A stretch of DNA of 64,000 nt from SZUA-35 sp964351995 (GCA_964351995.1 CAYGQE010000007.1:82539-146538), one strand, 5' to 3'; positions 15,404 through 24,542 are shown, counted from the stretch's first letter. Notes: generated by a model not told the origin, from the sequence alone. Translations and numbers: made by a program.

Positions 15404-16972
15404 TCAGCCGACGGCGTAGAAGGTGCCGTTGCGGCTGCCGACGAAAATCTGACCGTTCCAGACCGCCGGCGTGGACTCGATGCATCCGCCGAGTTCGATT
15501 GTCCATTGTTCGATCGGCGTGGTGCCGGTGATGTCGAAGGCGTGGAGGAAGCCGTCACAGTCGCCTTGGATCAGCGTTCCGTCGACCACGACCGGGCTCT
15601 GCCAGAGCGGGCCCGGCAGGTTCAGCACCCAGCGTTCGGCGCCATCGGCCCGTTCGAGACCGAGGACACGGCCATCGTCAGTGGCGACGATGAGGAGGTC
15701 TTCCCACAGCGCGGGGGTTGCCCACACGCCGGTGTCCAGGCCCTGTCGAGCTTCTCGGCTCCACACGACCGGGTCGTCCGGGTTCGAAGGATCGAGCTTG
15801 ATGACTTGACCCAGCTCTTGACTGCGCCCGTTTCCCCGCTCGTACTGGGTGCCGACATACAGCATGCCTTCATCGTCGATGACGATCGTGGCGTCGGTGT
15901 CGTCGCCGGCCCAGAAGCGGAACGTGCGGGTTGGCTCGCCACCAGCATCGAGATCGGTGATGTCCCAGCCCTGCACGAGCCCACCGGAATTAGCGAAGTA
16001 GACGGTGTTGCCGCTGATTGCCACCGAGTTCTCGATCGACACATTGCCACCGACCGCAGCAGTGAGTTCGTCATCCCACCCAGCGGCGGAGAAGACGATT
16101 TCAGGGTCGACGGTGACGAAGCCTTCGCCGTCGTAGCCGCGGTTCAGCTTGACGATGAAGAAACGAGAGTTCTCGCCCCCCTCGAACAGATAGTCGTCGA
16201 CGATCAGGGCCGAGCCATCCCAGTCGTTGTTCCAGCGTGTCGGTTGCACGGCTTCGGCGTTGAGTTTCCACAGCGCCTCGGGAGCGTCGCGGTCGATGGC
16301 GACGACGTGGAAGTCGTTGTCTCGGCTGCCGGTGTACATCAATGGGAAACCGTCGGGATCGATCGTGATCGAGCCCTTGATGATGTCGTTTGTTGCATAG
16401 GGCGGGTACGCCGTTGCACCGGTGGCCGGGTCGAGGAAGTTGACGTTGCGGTCGTAGCCGCCGAAGGCAACCCACCAGCGCTCGTCGTCGCCCGGAGGGC
16501 GGAAGACGCTGGGTTGGCCGGTCCAGCCAGAGCCACACCAGTTCTTCGGCTCGCCCCCGACGCTCGAGTTCGAGCAGCCGATCTCGAACGTCCACTGGAT
16601 GGTCGGGTCAGTGGGAACGGGGCCTTGGCCATAGAAGGACCGGGTTGGATTACCTCGGAATGTCAACAACCCCTCGACGGCGCCGAGGTTCGACCACGGC
16701 CCTCCGGCCGACGCCGGGTCGACCCACCCCTCGTACGGAGGCTGCGTGGTCGTGGTTGATTCCGTCGTTGTCGTGGTTGGCGCTGCGGTGGTGGGGGCAA
16801 CGGTGGTCGAGGCAGCCGTGGTGGTGACAGCCACCGTGTCGGCGGTTGCGTTCTCGCTGCTCGTGTCGTCGCGGTTTGCCTGGTTCGTTACGAGCAAGAT
16901 GCCAGCAAGCACCGCACCGAGTCCGATGACCAGGACGCCGAGTTTCTTGCTGTCGTTCGCCGGTTTGCCCAC
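15404..16972 (-). CDS. Membrane-anchored PQQ-type beta-propeller protein
   Basis: This protein of about 522 residues has a short basic N-terminus, one membrane helix (GVLVIGLGAVLAGILLV, about 12-32), a Thr/Pro linker of about 35 residues (TTTTTESTTTTQPP), then a domain of repeated blades. The blades contain motifs such as IVATDDGRVLGLERADGA, VVDGTLIQGDCDGFLHAFD and QIFVGSRNGTFYAVG. PQQ-like propellers of this type often bind ligands or partners outside the cell without catalysis. GTG 16972 is chosen because an upstream extension would enter the alpha/beta hydrolase gene. It is convergent with the CapA gene, 19 bp away. The exact start is uncertain. Confidence 0.75.
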   Translation of the reverse strand: MGKPANDSKKLGVLVIGLGAVLAGILLVTNQANRDDTSSENATADTVAVTTTAASTTVAPTTAAPTTTTTESTTTTQPPYEGWVDPASAGGPWSNLGAVEGLLTFRGNPTRSFYGQGPVPTDPTIQWTFEIGCSNSSVGGEPKNWCGSGWTGQPSVFRPPGDDERWWVAFGGYDRNVNFLDPATGATAYPPYATNDIIKGSITIDPDGFPLMYTGSRDNDFHVVAIDRDAPEALWKLNAEAVQPTRWNNDWDGSALIVDDYLFEGGENSRFFIVKLNRGYDGEGFVTVDPEIVFSAAGWDDELTAAVGGNVSIENSVAISGNTVYFANSGGLVQGWDITDLDAGGEPTRTFRFWAGDDTDATIVIDDEGMLYVGTQYERGNGRSQELGQVIKLDPSNPDDPVVWSREARQGLDTGVWATPALWEDLLIVATDDGRVLGLERADGAERWVLNLPGPLWQSPVVVDGTLIQGDCDGFLHAFDITGTTPIEQWTIELGGCIESTPAVWNGQIFVGSRNGTFYAVG

Positions 16973-17003
16973 GGCGGTCAGTGTTACACGCCTCGCGTTG
17001 CCT

Positions 17004-17714
17004 TCAGTGGTTGCTGAGGAACGTCCGGAAGGCGGCGGTGGCGGCGTCGATGAACTCGGGTTCTTTCCACTGTTCGACCAGTGTGGCGTTGGGAGCTCGC
17101 TCGACGATCTCGCGAGAGGTGGACGCTGGATGGAAGATGTCGTTGCCCATCGCCACCAACAACGGAGTCTCGAAGGCGGCGACGTCATCTGGCGTCGCGG
17201 TCAAGACAAACTCGCCTCCCCACATGTTCGAGCGAAACTGCGCCCAATCGTCGGAGCTTGCCTCTGGGTGCTCGTCCACGATGTTCTCCGCCCACGAGTC
17301 GAACATGGCGTCGAGCTCGGCACGATTGTTGTCGACACCGACGGGCTGCAAGAGGATGGCGCTGAGGAAACGCTGGGGAGCAGTCTTGAGTAGACCAGCG
17401 ATGTAGGGGCCGCCGATGCACATGCCGATCAGGTGGCACCGGTCGATGTCGAGGTGATCGAGAAGCGCCAACTGGTCGGTGGTGTAGTCCGCCCACCCGT
17501 CTGAGCCAGACACCGGAGCGACGGAAGCACCGGCGTTCCGTTGATCCATGCCGATCACCTGGAAGCTGTCATCGAGTTGGCGGGGATCGAACGGTTGCCC
17601 TTCCCAGAGGTCGTGGGCTGATCGCATACCCCCGGGTGCGATCGTCAGGATCGGAACCCCCTCACCGCTGACGCTGTAGTGGATCTTCTGGTCGGCGATG
17701 TCCAAGAACGGCAT
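17004..17714 (-). CDS. Alpha/beta hydrolase with a Cys at the nucleophile position
   Basis: This 236-residue alpha/beta hydrolase begins with the fold's first strands (IHYSVSGEGVPILTIAPGG) and has the FQVIGMDQRNAGAS strand. The nucleophile elbow reads G97-M-C99-I-G-G instead of GxSxG. A cysteine nucleophile with GG is typical of dienelactone hydrolases, but overall the protein resembles the ordinary proline-iminopeptidase/haloalkane group. The C-terminal half has PLLVAMGNDIFHPASTSREI, the usual acid-loop region. The substrate is unknown. It is followed on the same strand by the propeller gene (31 bp gap). Confidence 0.85.
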   Translation of the reverse strand: MPFLDIADQKIHYSVSGEGVPILTIAPGGMRSAHDLWEGQPFDPRQLDDSFQVIGMDQRNAGASVAPVSGSDGWADYTTDQLALLDHLDIDRCHLIGMCIGGPYIAGLLKTAPQRFLSAILLQPVGVDNNRAELDAMFDSWAENIVDEHPEASSDDWAQFRSNMWGGEFVLTATPDDVAAFETPLLVAMGNDIFHPASTSREIVERAPNATLVEQWKEPEFIDAATAAFRTFLSNH

Positions 17715-17724
17715 GGTGAACTGT

Positions 17725-18210
17725 CTAGCCGACAGGCACTGGCGGAGCGGTGCGCTGCTGATTTCGGATGAACCTGGCGTCCCAGGCGGCCACGATCGCA
17801 GGGCCGACCACCAAGAGGACGAGCAAGATCATCGAGTGGATCGGTAGCTTGCCGAGATCGCGAACCTGGCCGTCTTGGGTGCCCACGTCGGCCATCTCGA
17901 CGATGATCGGCGAAAAGGCGATCAGCCCGAGACGAATCACGCCTGGTTTGTAGCTGTCGTGGGTCATGCGACGAAGGCTGGTGTAGCCCAGTGCAGCCGC
18001 ACCGACCATCGCCAGCACCCGCAACGCAGGCAGAGCGCCTTCGATGGCACGGGCCAAGCTGTCCTCGGGCCGGAGGGTGAGGCGATTCCAGGAGCTGAAG
18101 TGGTTGCTCAACAGTGCGTCGAATGCGCCGGTGACGAAGGCAACGGAGACGATCGCTCCCGCGACGAAGCCGAGCAACGGAATGTTGAGTCGGTCGTCGT
18201 CTGCGGTCAT
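17725..18210 (-). CDS. Four-helix integral membrane protein, unknown function
   Basis: This 161-residue protein has about four membrane segments (near 12-32, 62-80, 92-106 and 124-144) with short loops. It is not a recognised family. It ends 10 bp upstream of the alpha/beta hydrolase start on the same strand, so they may share a transcript. The charged loop EMADVGTQDGQVRDLGK lies between the last two helices. No motif suggests transport or catalysis. Confidence 0.6.
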   Translation of the reverse strand: MTADDDRLNIPLLGFVAGAIVSVAFVTGAFDALLSNHFSSWNRLTLRPEDSLARAIEGALPALRVLAMVGAAALGYTSLRRMTHDSYKPGVIRLGLIAFSPIIVEMADVGTQDGQVRDLGKLPIHSMILLVLLVVGPAIVAAWDARFIRNQQRTAPPVPVG

Positions 18211-18267
18211 GTCGGACTGTGTAGCCGTCTCAGCGTCGAACGGCCCGTCAATTTCACCGGCAACTGC

Positions 18268-19860
18268 TTACCCGAGACCGCCTTCGGCAATCATGCGCTC
18301 GAGGGTGAGTTCGGGGTGGTCCTGCAAGACACGGTCCATCCAGTACTTGCTCTCGAACAATGCCAGATGGGTGCCGTCATCGCGAGACAGCACATCGACG
18401 CCTTGCATGGCTCGCAGCGCCGGGGTGGATTCCTCGTCGGTCTTGCGGGCGATTGTGAAGCGAGTGGTGGTCAGCTCCATCTCGGCCCCGAACTCGTTCT
18501 CCAAGCGATGACTCGCCACCTCGAACTGCATCGGGCCAACGGCGGCGAGGATCGGTTGCGAATCACCCGTGTGCTCATCTCGCAGCACCTGCACGGCGCC
18601 CTCTTCGTCCAGCTGGGCAACGCCCTTGCGGAACTGCTTGAACTTCGAGGTGTCCTTCACCCTGGCTCGCATGAAGAACTCGGGAGCGAAGGCGGGCAGC
18701 GCTGGCCACTGCGCCGGCTTGTCGACGTAGACCGAGTCGCCGACCCGAAGATCGTTGGCGTTCACCAGGCCGAGGATGTCGCCGGGGTACGCCGTATCGA
18801 CGGTCTCACGATCCTGACCGAAAAGGGTTTGGGCGTACTTGGTGGAGAACTGACGGCCCGTGCGCCCAGCGATTGCCGTCATGCCTCGGTCGAACTCTCC
18901 GGAACACACACGTACGAACGCGATGCGGTCTCGGTGGGCCTTGTCCATACCGGCTTGAACCTTGAAGACCATGCCGCTGAACGGCGCATCGACCTCGCGG
19001 CGAGTGCCGTCTTCGAGCACGCGAGGCCCCGGAGGGGGCACGAGATCCACGACACCATCGAGCAGGAACCTGATACCGAAGTTGGTCATTGCCGATCCGA
19101 AGAACACCGGGGTGCTCTCGCAAGCCAGGAACGATTCCTGGTCGACCGTGCGGCCAACCTCTCGGAGCAGTTCGGCCTCTTCTTGGGCATCCCCCCACCA
19201 CTCGGCATCACGCACGGCGGCATCTTCAGCCGACACCAGCTCTTCTGGTGCCATGGTCGAACCGCGAGCTGTCCGCTCGAAGCGGGTGTATTGGCCATTG
19301 CTCTGATCGATCAGGCCGCGGAAGTCGCCGGGAATGCCGACCGGCCACGTGACCGGCGTTGGCTCGACGATCAGCGTGTTCTCGATCTCGTCGAGCAAGT
19401 CGAACGGGGGTTTGCCCGGGCGGTCCCACTTGTTGATGAAGGTGAGGAACGGGATCTCCCGCTCGCGACAGACCTCGAACAACTTGAGGGTCTGGGGCTC
19501 GATGCCCTTGGCTGCATCGAGCACCATGACCGCGGCATCGGCGGCAGCAAGCACGCGGTAGGTGTCTTCGGAGAAGTCGCGGTGACCGGGGGTGTCCAAC
19601 AGGTTCATGATGCAGTCCCGATACTCGAACTGCAGCGCAGCTGAGGTGATCGAGATGCCGCGCTGCTGCTCCATGTCCATCCAGTCAGACGTGGCCGAGC
19701 GGCGACCTTCTCGAGCCTTGACCGTGCCCGCTTCCTTGCCGAGTGCACCGCCATAGAGCAGGAACTTTTCGGTCAGGGTGGTCTTGCCCGCGTCGGGGTG
19801 GGAGATGATCGCGAATGTACGACGTCGAGCGGCCTCGACTTTGGGATCAGCACCAGACAT
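18268..19860 (-). CDS. prfC: Peptide chain release factor 3
   Basis: This 530-residue translational GTPase recycles RF1 and RF2 from the ribosome after peptide release. G1 is SHPDAGKTTL near residue 20, G3 is DTPGHRDF, and G4 is NKWDRPG (the family usually has NKLDR, and Trp replaces Leu here). The switch region MEQQRGISITSAALQF is typical. The C-terminal RF3 domains end with the DVLSRDDGTHLALF block. ATG 19860 is taken rather than an in-frame extension to 19947, because the extension lacks family similarity and runs across the promoter of the divergent hydrolase gene. It is a single-gene unit. Confidence 0.95.
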   Translation of the reverse strand: MSGADPKVEAARRRTFAIISHPDAGKTTLTEKFLLYGGALGKEAGTVKAREGRRSATSDWMDMEQQRGISITSAALQFEYRDCIMNLLDTPGHRDFSEDTYRVLAAADAAVMVLDAAKGIEPQTLKLFEVCREREIPFLTFINKWDRPGKPPFDLLDEIENTLIVEPTPVTWPVGIPGDFRGLIDQSNGQYTRFERTARGSTMAPEELVSAEDAAVRDAEWWGDAQEEAELLREVGRTVDQESFLACESTPVFFGSAMTNFGIRFLLDGVVDLVPPPGPRVLEDGTRREVDAPFSGMVFKVQAGMDKAHRDRIAFVRVCSGEFDRGMTAIAGRTGRQFSTKYAQTLFGQDRETVDTAYPGDILGLVNANDLRVGDSVYVDKPAQWPALPAFAPEFFMRARVKDTSKFKQFRKGVAQLDEEGAVQVLRDEHTGDSQPILAAVGPMQFEVASHRLENEFGAEMELTTTRFTIARKTDEESTPALRAMQGVDVLSRDDGTHLALFESKYWMDRVLQDHPELTLERMIAEGGLG

Positions 19861-19930
19861 GAGGCCCAACGCTACGGCTTTGGCCAGATATGCGCGCAGG
19901 GCGCGCCCCACCTTCCCGTAACCTCGGACG

Positions 19931-20839
19931 GTGCTTGAACATCCCAACCCATATCCCGGCGCTCATCGTCCGGATCGAGCGTGGACCGTTGACAGCAATG
20001 GGCTGTCGATCGCCGCCTACCAGTGGGGCGAAGACAGCGGACGTCCGCTTTTGCTTGCTCACGGCGGCTTCGACTTCGCCGGAACGATGGACGGCTTTGC
20101 ACCACTGCTCGCAGCCGAGGGTTGGCGTGTGATCAGCTGGGATCATCGCGGGCACGGCGACAGCGAACATGCAGCGCTCTACAACTGGGAAGCCGATCAG
20201 CGAGATGCGCTGGCCGTCATCGAGACCGTCACGACACAGCCCGTTCCCTTCGTCGGTCACTCGAAGGGTGGCGGCGTCTTGATGGCGCTGGCCGAGGTGC
20301 GGCCCGACCGGTTGTCGGCGATGGTCAATCTCGACGGGCTTCCGTCGGCCCGAGCCGTGCCTGACGTGTCTGATCGTGAGCGGCGCCGCCTCATGGCCGC
20401 CGAGCTCGGTCAGCGGCTCGACTATCGCCGCGAGGCCCACAAGGGCCAGCGCAAGCCGGGCGAGTTGAAGGATCTGGCCGCACGTCGCCAGAAGATGAAC
20501 CCTCGTCTGCCGCTCGAGTGGCTCGAGTACCTCGTGCCGATTGGGGCTGCTGAGACCGAAGAGGGTTGGCGCTGGAAGCTCGACCCGTCGATGCGGTTCG
20601 GCGGTTTCGGCCCATATCGCCCTGAATGGGGGCTCGCTCGGCTGCCGGGGTTGCGGGCACCCTTCCTCGCTGTGCTCGGTCTGGAAGAAGACGCCATGAG
20701 CTGGGGAACCGAGCCAGAAGACGTGCTGCATTGGCTGCCCCGGGGGCACCAATTCCACACCATGGAAGGTGTGGGCCACTTCGTCCACATCGAGCAACCG
20801 CGAGAAGTGGCCGATCTCGTCTTGGAGTTCTTGTCATGA
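19931..20839 (+). CDS. Alpha/beta hydrolase (active Ser form)
   Basis: This 302-residue alpha/beta hydrolase starts with GTG. HGGFDFAGTMDGFAPLL is the oxyanion region, SWDHRGHGDSEHA precedes helix A, and the nucleophile elbow is GHSKGG. A C-terminal HQFHTMEGVGHFVHIEQP carries the catalytic His. An insert of about 70 residues after strand 6, rich in Arg/Lys and Leu, forms the cap. The fold is certain but the substrate is not. Its stop overlaps the start of a second, shorter hydrolase-like gene (ATGA), then a nucleoside hydrolase follows by TTGA overlap, so the three form one coupled operon. Confidence 0.9.
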   Translation: MLEHPNPYPGAHRPDRAWTVDSNGLSIAAYQWGEDSGRPLLLAHGGFDFAGTMDGFAPLLAAEGWRVISWDHRGHGDSEHAALYNWEADQRDALAVIETVTTQPVPFVGHSKGGGVLMALAEVRPDRLSAMVNLDGLPSARAVPDVSDRERRRLMAAELGQRLDYRREAHKGQRKPGELKDLAARRQKMNPRLPLEWLEYLVPIGAAETEEGWRWKLDPSMRFGGFGPYRPEWGLARLPGLRAPFLAVLGLEEDAMSWGTEPEDVLHWLPRGHQFHTMEGVGHFVHIEQPREVADLVLEFLS

Positions 20840-21489
20840 CCGAGACCCCCCGCATGCTCGACCACAATCGAGTGAAGATCGCACTCCATACCCTCGTTGA
20901 AGGCGAGGGCGCGCCGCTGCTCGTCCTCCACGGTCTCGGCGAGAAGACCTCGCCGGCCCGCGACCCATGGTCGGCGTGGCCCGGCCCTGTCTATGGCATC
21001 GACTTCACCGGGCACGGCGCCAGCACCGTGCCAAGCGGCGGTGGCTACACAGCAGAAGTTCTCATGAGTGATGTCGATGTGGCGCTCGCTGAGATCGGCC
21101 CGGCCACCATCGTTGGACGAGGCCTCGGTGGGTACGTCGGCTTGCTCGTCGCTGGTGCTCGACCAGATCTCGTGCTCGGCGTCGTGATCGATGACGGCCC
21201 CGGGCTTGCCGGTGGTGGCACGGGCCCGCCTTCGTCGAGCTGGTACGCCCCAGGTGTCGTGGACGGCTCCTCGCCCGATCCCTTTGCGCTCTACGAGCTC
21301 TCTCATGACGTTCGGCCCGCCGACTACGTCAACGGCTTCGTGCATCTCCTCATGTCGAACTCGGCGATGGAGCAACCGCTCATCGTCACGGCTCGGAACC
21401 GTCCGCCTTGGCTTGCTGCTGTGGCGGCGGAGCCTGGTGTCGTGGTCACTTCAGCCGATGCTGCCTTCGACGCTCTCGCACTCCCTTGA
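20836..21489 (+). CDS. Alpha/beta hydrolase-like protein lacking the nucleophile Ser
   Basis: This 217-residue protein keeps the N-terminal strands (LLVLHGLGEKTSP) and VYGIDFTGHGAST. At the nucleophile elbow it reads GRGLGG, with G96 where Ser should be. It is also about 80 residues shorter than its coupled neighbour, with almost no cap, and ends without a clear catalytic His segment. It is therefore probably a non-catalytic paralogue or a decaying copy, though it has no frameshift or internal stop. It is coupled to the genes on both sides by 4-base overlaps. A partner role for the upstream hydrolase is a possible but unproven reading. Confidence 0.75.
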   Translation: MTETPRMLDHNRVKIALHTLVEGEGAPLLVLHGLGEKTSPARDPWSAWPGPVYGIDFTGHGASTVPSGGGYTAEVLMSDVDVALAEIGPATIVGRGLGGYVGLLVAGARPDLVLGVVIDDGPGLAGGGTGPPSSSWYAPGVVDGSSPDPFALYELSHDVRPADYVNGFVHLLMSNSAMEQPLIVTARNRPPWLAAVAAEPGVVVTSADAAFDALALP

Positions 21490-22430
21490 CGAACCGGAAG
21501 CGGCGGTTCGTGATCGACACCGACACCGCGTCGGACGATGCGGTTGCGTTGATGTTGGCTGTTGCCGCCGATGTCGAGATCGTTGCGGTAACCGTCGTTG
21601 CCGGCAATGTCCCGATCGACACGGCGGTCAACAACGCCATTGTCACCCTCGACATCTGTGGTGCCCCGAACGTGCCGGTCCATGTTGGTGCTGCCGCCCC
21701 ACTGGCTCGGTCATTGGAAACGTCAGAGGACACCCACGGAACTGATGGGATGGCCGGCGTTGCGTTGCCCGCTCCAAGCCGGGGCCCCGACCCCGGCGAT
21801 GCGGTCGACGTGCTTCTCGACCTGGCCAACACCGATGCCGGTGATCTCACGCTGGTGACGATCGGCCCACTCACCAACATCGCCAAGGCCCTCGAACGAG
21901 ACCCCGACTTCCTCACGAAGTTCGAGCACACGTACTTCATGGCTGGCTCGCCCGACGGTGTTGGCAACGTGAACGTTGCCGGCGAATTCAACGTGTGGGC
22001 CGATCCTGAGGCCGCCACGATCGTGTTTGCTGCTGATGGTCCAAAGACCATGGTTGGCTGGAACATCAGCCGGCAGTTCACCGTGATCACACCGGAAGAG
22101 AACGCCGAGCTCGTTGCGGCTGGGCCGCTTGGCGAGTGGGCCTCGGCGATCAACGTTGATGTGGATCGCTTCTGTCGCGAAGTGTCTGGCCTCGACGGCT
22201 ACGACCTTCCCGACCCGGTGACCATGGCGGTCGCACTCGACCCCTCGCTGATCACTGATGCCTCCGATGAGTCGATGGTGATCGGCCTCGACGAACCCAC
22301 CCGTGGTGCGGTGGTGCTCGATCGTCGGGCCGAGCGAACGGCACCGAATTGTCGGGTGGTCTGGGCGGTCGATGAGTGCCGGTTCAAGCAGGTGCTCCTC
22401 GAAGCATGCGGGATGACCCCTCTGTCTTGA
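21486..22430 (+). CDS. Inosine-uridine preferring nucleoside hydrolase family
   Basis: This 314-residue enzyme cleaves the N-glycosidic bond of nucleosides. The calcium-binding signature is DTDTASDD, here IDTDTASDDAVALML near residue 10. The further motifs LTLVTIGPLTNIAKAL and the GEFNVWADPEAA block are typical of the family. Length is normal (about 310). TTG at 21486 is taken as start because it overlaps the previous stop (TTGA) and places the signature at the usual position; upstream codons are in the neighbour's coding frame. The ribonucleoside or ribosyl-nicotinamide preference cannot be read from the sequence. Confidence 0.9.
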   Translation: MTNRKRRFVIDTDTASDDAVALMLAVAADVEIVAVTVVAGNVPIDTAVNNAIVTLDICGAPNVPVHVGAAAPLARSLETSEDTHGTDGMAGVALPAPSRGPDPGDAVDVLLDLANTDAGDLTLVTIGPLTNIAKALERDPDFLTKFEHTYFMAGSPDGVGNVNVAGEFNVWADPEAATIVFAADGPKTMVGWNISRQFTVITPEENAELVAAGPLGEWASAINVDVDRFCREVSGLDGYDLPDPVTMAVALDPSLITDASDESMVIGLDEPTRGAVVLDRRAERTAPNCRVVWAVDECRFKQVLLEACGMTPLS

Positions 22431-22446
22431 CACTAGGTTTGCGCAC

Positions 22447-23448
22447 ATGGCAGCGATCGTGGAGATCCAAGGTTTGCGTAAGATCTATCGAAGGCCTCGT
22501 AAAGATGACGTCGTTGCGGTGCAAGGCATCGACCTCACGCTCGGTACGCCGGGAACGGTGCACGGGTTCCTCGGGCCGAATGGCTCGGGCAAGACCACCA
22601 CGATTCGGTGCCTGCTGGGCCTGGTTCGCCCGTCAGCCGGTGTCGTTCGAGTCTTCGGCGTCGATTCAACCACCGAGTTCTGGAAGGCCGCCCCCCGAGT
22701 CGGTGCCATGGTCGAGAACCCCAAGATGTTCCCGAACTTCAGTGGTCGGCGGAACCTGAGCCTGCTGGCTGATCTGGCCAGCATCCCGAAGCAAGAAGTC
22801 GACCGAGTGCTCGGCGTGGTCGGCCTTGCCGATCGCGATGGCGATTCGTTCGACTCCTACTCCCTCGGTATGAAGCAGCGCCTGGCGATTGCTGCCGCAC
22901 TATTGAAGAATCCCGATCTCCTCATCCTCGACGAACCCGCCAATGGTCTGGACCCGGCCGGCATTGCCGAAATGCGAGTGCTCATTCGCGACATTGCCAG
23001 TGAGGGCAAAGCCGTGCTTGTCTCCAGCCACCAGCTGGCCGAGATCGAGCAGGTCTGTGACGACGTGACGATCATCCATCGGGGCAGCGTGGTGGTGTCG
23101 GGCACCCTCGACCACGTTCGCCAGCACGCTGGTCCAGACAACGTTGTTGCCACGGTGCCTGACCGGGCGCAAGCGATCAGCGCACTCAACAGCGGCGGCA
23201 TCACCGCTCGCCCTCGGCCGAGGGAGGACGAGATCGTGGTCGACATCGATGCGGCGAGAGCCAGCGATGTCACTCGCACGCTCGCCGATGCCGGTATCTA
23301 CCTCAGCGGTCTCCAGACCGAGCGCGCAACCCTGGAAGCGGCGTTCCTGAATCTCACTGGCGATGCCCCACCACCGCCGATGGCAGCGCCTCTTGACACC
23401 GAGGTGCCACCGCCATCGGTTGTGCCCGAGATGGGTGGTGCATCGTGA
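22447..23448 (+). CDS. ABC transporter ATP-binding protein (CcmA/NatA type)
   Basis: This 333-residue ATPase has Walker A GPNGSGKTTT near residue 45, signature SYSLGMKQRLAIA near 137, Walker B LLILDEPANGLDP, and the switch His in VLVSSHQL. The C-terminal extension of about 100 residues, including AISALNSGGITARPRPREDE, and the Pro-rich tail fit exporters of the NatA/DrrA class. It lies 16 bp after the nucleoside hydrolase and overlaps its permease (GTGA). The substrate is unknown; drug, peptide or sodium export are typical of the class. Confidence 0.93.
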   Translation: MAAIVEIQGLRKIYRRPRKDDVVAVQGIDLTLGTPGTVHGFLGPNGSGKTTTIRCLLGLVRPSAGVVRVFGVDSTTEFWKAAPRVGAMVENPKMFPNFSGRRNLSLLADLASIPKQEVDRVLGVVGLADRDGDSFDSYSLGMKQRLAIAAALLKNPDLLILDEPANGLDPAGIAEMRVLIRDIASEGKAVLVSSHQLAEIEQVCDDVTIIHRGSVVVSGTLDHVRQHAGPDNVVATVPDRAQAISALNSGGITARPRPREDEIVVDIDAARASDVTRTLADAGIYLSGLQTERATLEAAFLNLTGDAPPPPMAAPLDTEVPPPSVVPEMGGAS

Positions 23449-24263
23449 TCCCGTTGATGCGTTCCGAAGTCAAACGGCTGTTGGCACGACGGATGACGTT
23501 GTTGTTCCCCGGGGTCTTGATGCTGCTGATGATCGGCGGCACTGTCATTGCCTACTTCGTCATCACCAACGACGAAGGCAACTCGCCAGACCTGGTCAAT
23601 GACATCGCCGGTGGCGTGGATGCAGCCAACCTCTTTGCTCCGATCGTGTTCCTGATCCCGGTCATGGCCTTCGTGATTGGTGCGTCGTCGATCGGCGCTG
23701 ACCTCAAGACGGGGATGGTCGAGCAGATCTTGACGTGGGAGCCGCGACGACTTCGCTTCTTGCTCGCTCGTTGTTTTGCCGGGTTCGTTGGTGTTGCCCT
23801 CGCCGCAATTGCGGTGGCCACCGTCTTCACCGGGCTCATGCTCGTGCTTGCCGCCACCACGGGCACGACCGACGGGGCGAACGGTGAGTTCTGGGGCAAT
23901 GTCATCGTTGCGATCGTGCGTGCCGGTTTGGCTGGCGGAATCTTCGCCATCTTCGGCATCGGAATCGCTCTCTTGGTGAACAGCTCCGTGGGCGCGATCG
24001 TCGGTTTCGTCATCTACTTCTTCATCATCGAGAACCTGCTCGCTGCGTTCTTACCGAGGATCGCCAGCTATTTGCCGCTGACCAACACCACGGCGTTCGC
24101 CCAGGGCACTGATGTCGTGCGGCTCGACGGCAACGTGTTCACCGGGGACTTCGAGGAGATCTTCAGCCACGGTTACGTCACTGCGGGGTTCATTCTCGCC
24201 GCCTGGACCGCTCTGGCTGCCGTTGGGGCAAGTGTGGTCTTCAACCGACGCGATGTCGCCTGA
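23445..24263 (+). CDS. ABC-2 type transporter permease
   Basis: This 272-residue membrane protein has six membrane segments in the ABC-2 layout. Between the first two lies an external loop ending VNDIAGGVDAANLF. A cytoplasmic SSIGADLKTGMVEQILTWEP matches the coupling region common in ABC-2 permeases. It starts with GTG inside the stop of the ATPase gene, so the two subunits form one exporter. The substrate is not known. No substrate-binding protein is present, which fits an exporter. Confidence 0.88.
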   Translation: MIPLMRSEVKRLLARRMTLLFPGVLMLLMIGGTVIAYFVITNDEGNSPDLVNDIAGGVDAANLFAPIVFLIPVMAFVIGASSIGADLKTGMVEQILTWEPRRLRFLLARCFAGFVGVALAAIAVATVFTGLMLVLAATTGTTDGANGEFWGNVIVAIVRAGLAGGIFAIFGIGIALLVNSSVGAIVGFVIYFFIIENLLAAFLPRIASYLPLTNTTAFAQGTDVVRLDGNVFTGDFEEIFSHGYVTAGFILAAWTALAAVGASVVFNRRDVA

Positions 24264-24280
24264 TTGGGGTCGATTCCGGG

Positions 24281-24388
24281 TCAGATCGCCCGATACAGGT
24301 ACGGCCCGACCAACAGCAGCGTGATGGTGGTCGACGCAGCAAGCGCGCCGATCAATCGGCGATCAATTCTCCTGGCCCACGTCGTCAT
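24281..24388 (-). CDS. Candidate 35-residue single-span membrane peptide
   Basis: The ATG at 24386-24388 follows an AGGGGA ribosome site 5 bp upstream and opens a 35-codon frame. It begins MTTWARRIDRRLIGALAAS, continues with TTITLLLVGPYLYRAI, and ends with TGA. The peptide has a basic N-terminus and one membrane helix. It lies downstream of the NarL-type regulator on the same strand, in a 279-bp gap with no other gene. No family was recognised. The evidence is the ribosome site and the protein character only. Confidence 0.35.
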   Translation of the reverse strand: MTTWARRIDRRLIGALAASTTITLLLVGPYLYRAI

Positions 24389-24542
24389 TGCGTCCCCTGT
24401 CTTGATGGGGAACAGCCAATCGCAAACCGCCGGGGACTACATGGGTAGAACCGCTTGGCCGGGAACCTCTACAGCCACCGCTGATCGCACTTGAACGCCG
24501 ACAGTGGCAGTGGCAGTGGGCTCAGCCACCGAGGGCGCAAGC

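Noticed and set aside
17875..19644. A long plus-strand frame (589 codons) opposite prfC
   Set aside because: It is antisense to a clear, well-conserved gene and shows no recognisable domain. Such frames are common shadows at this GC content.
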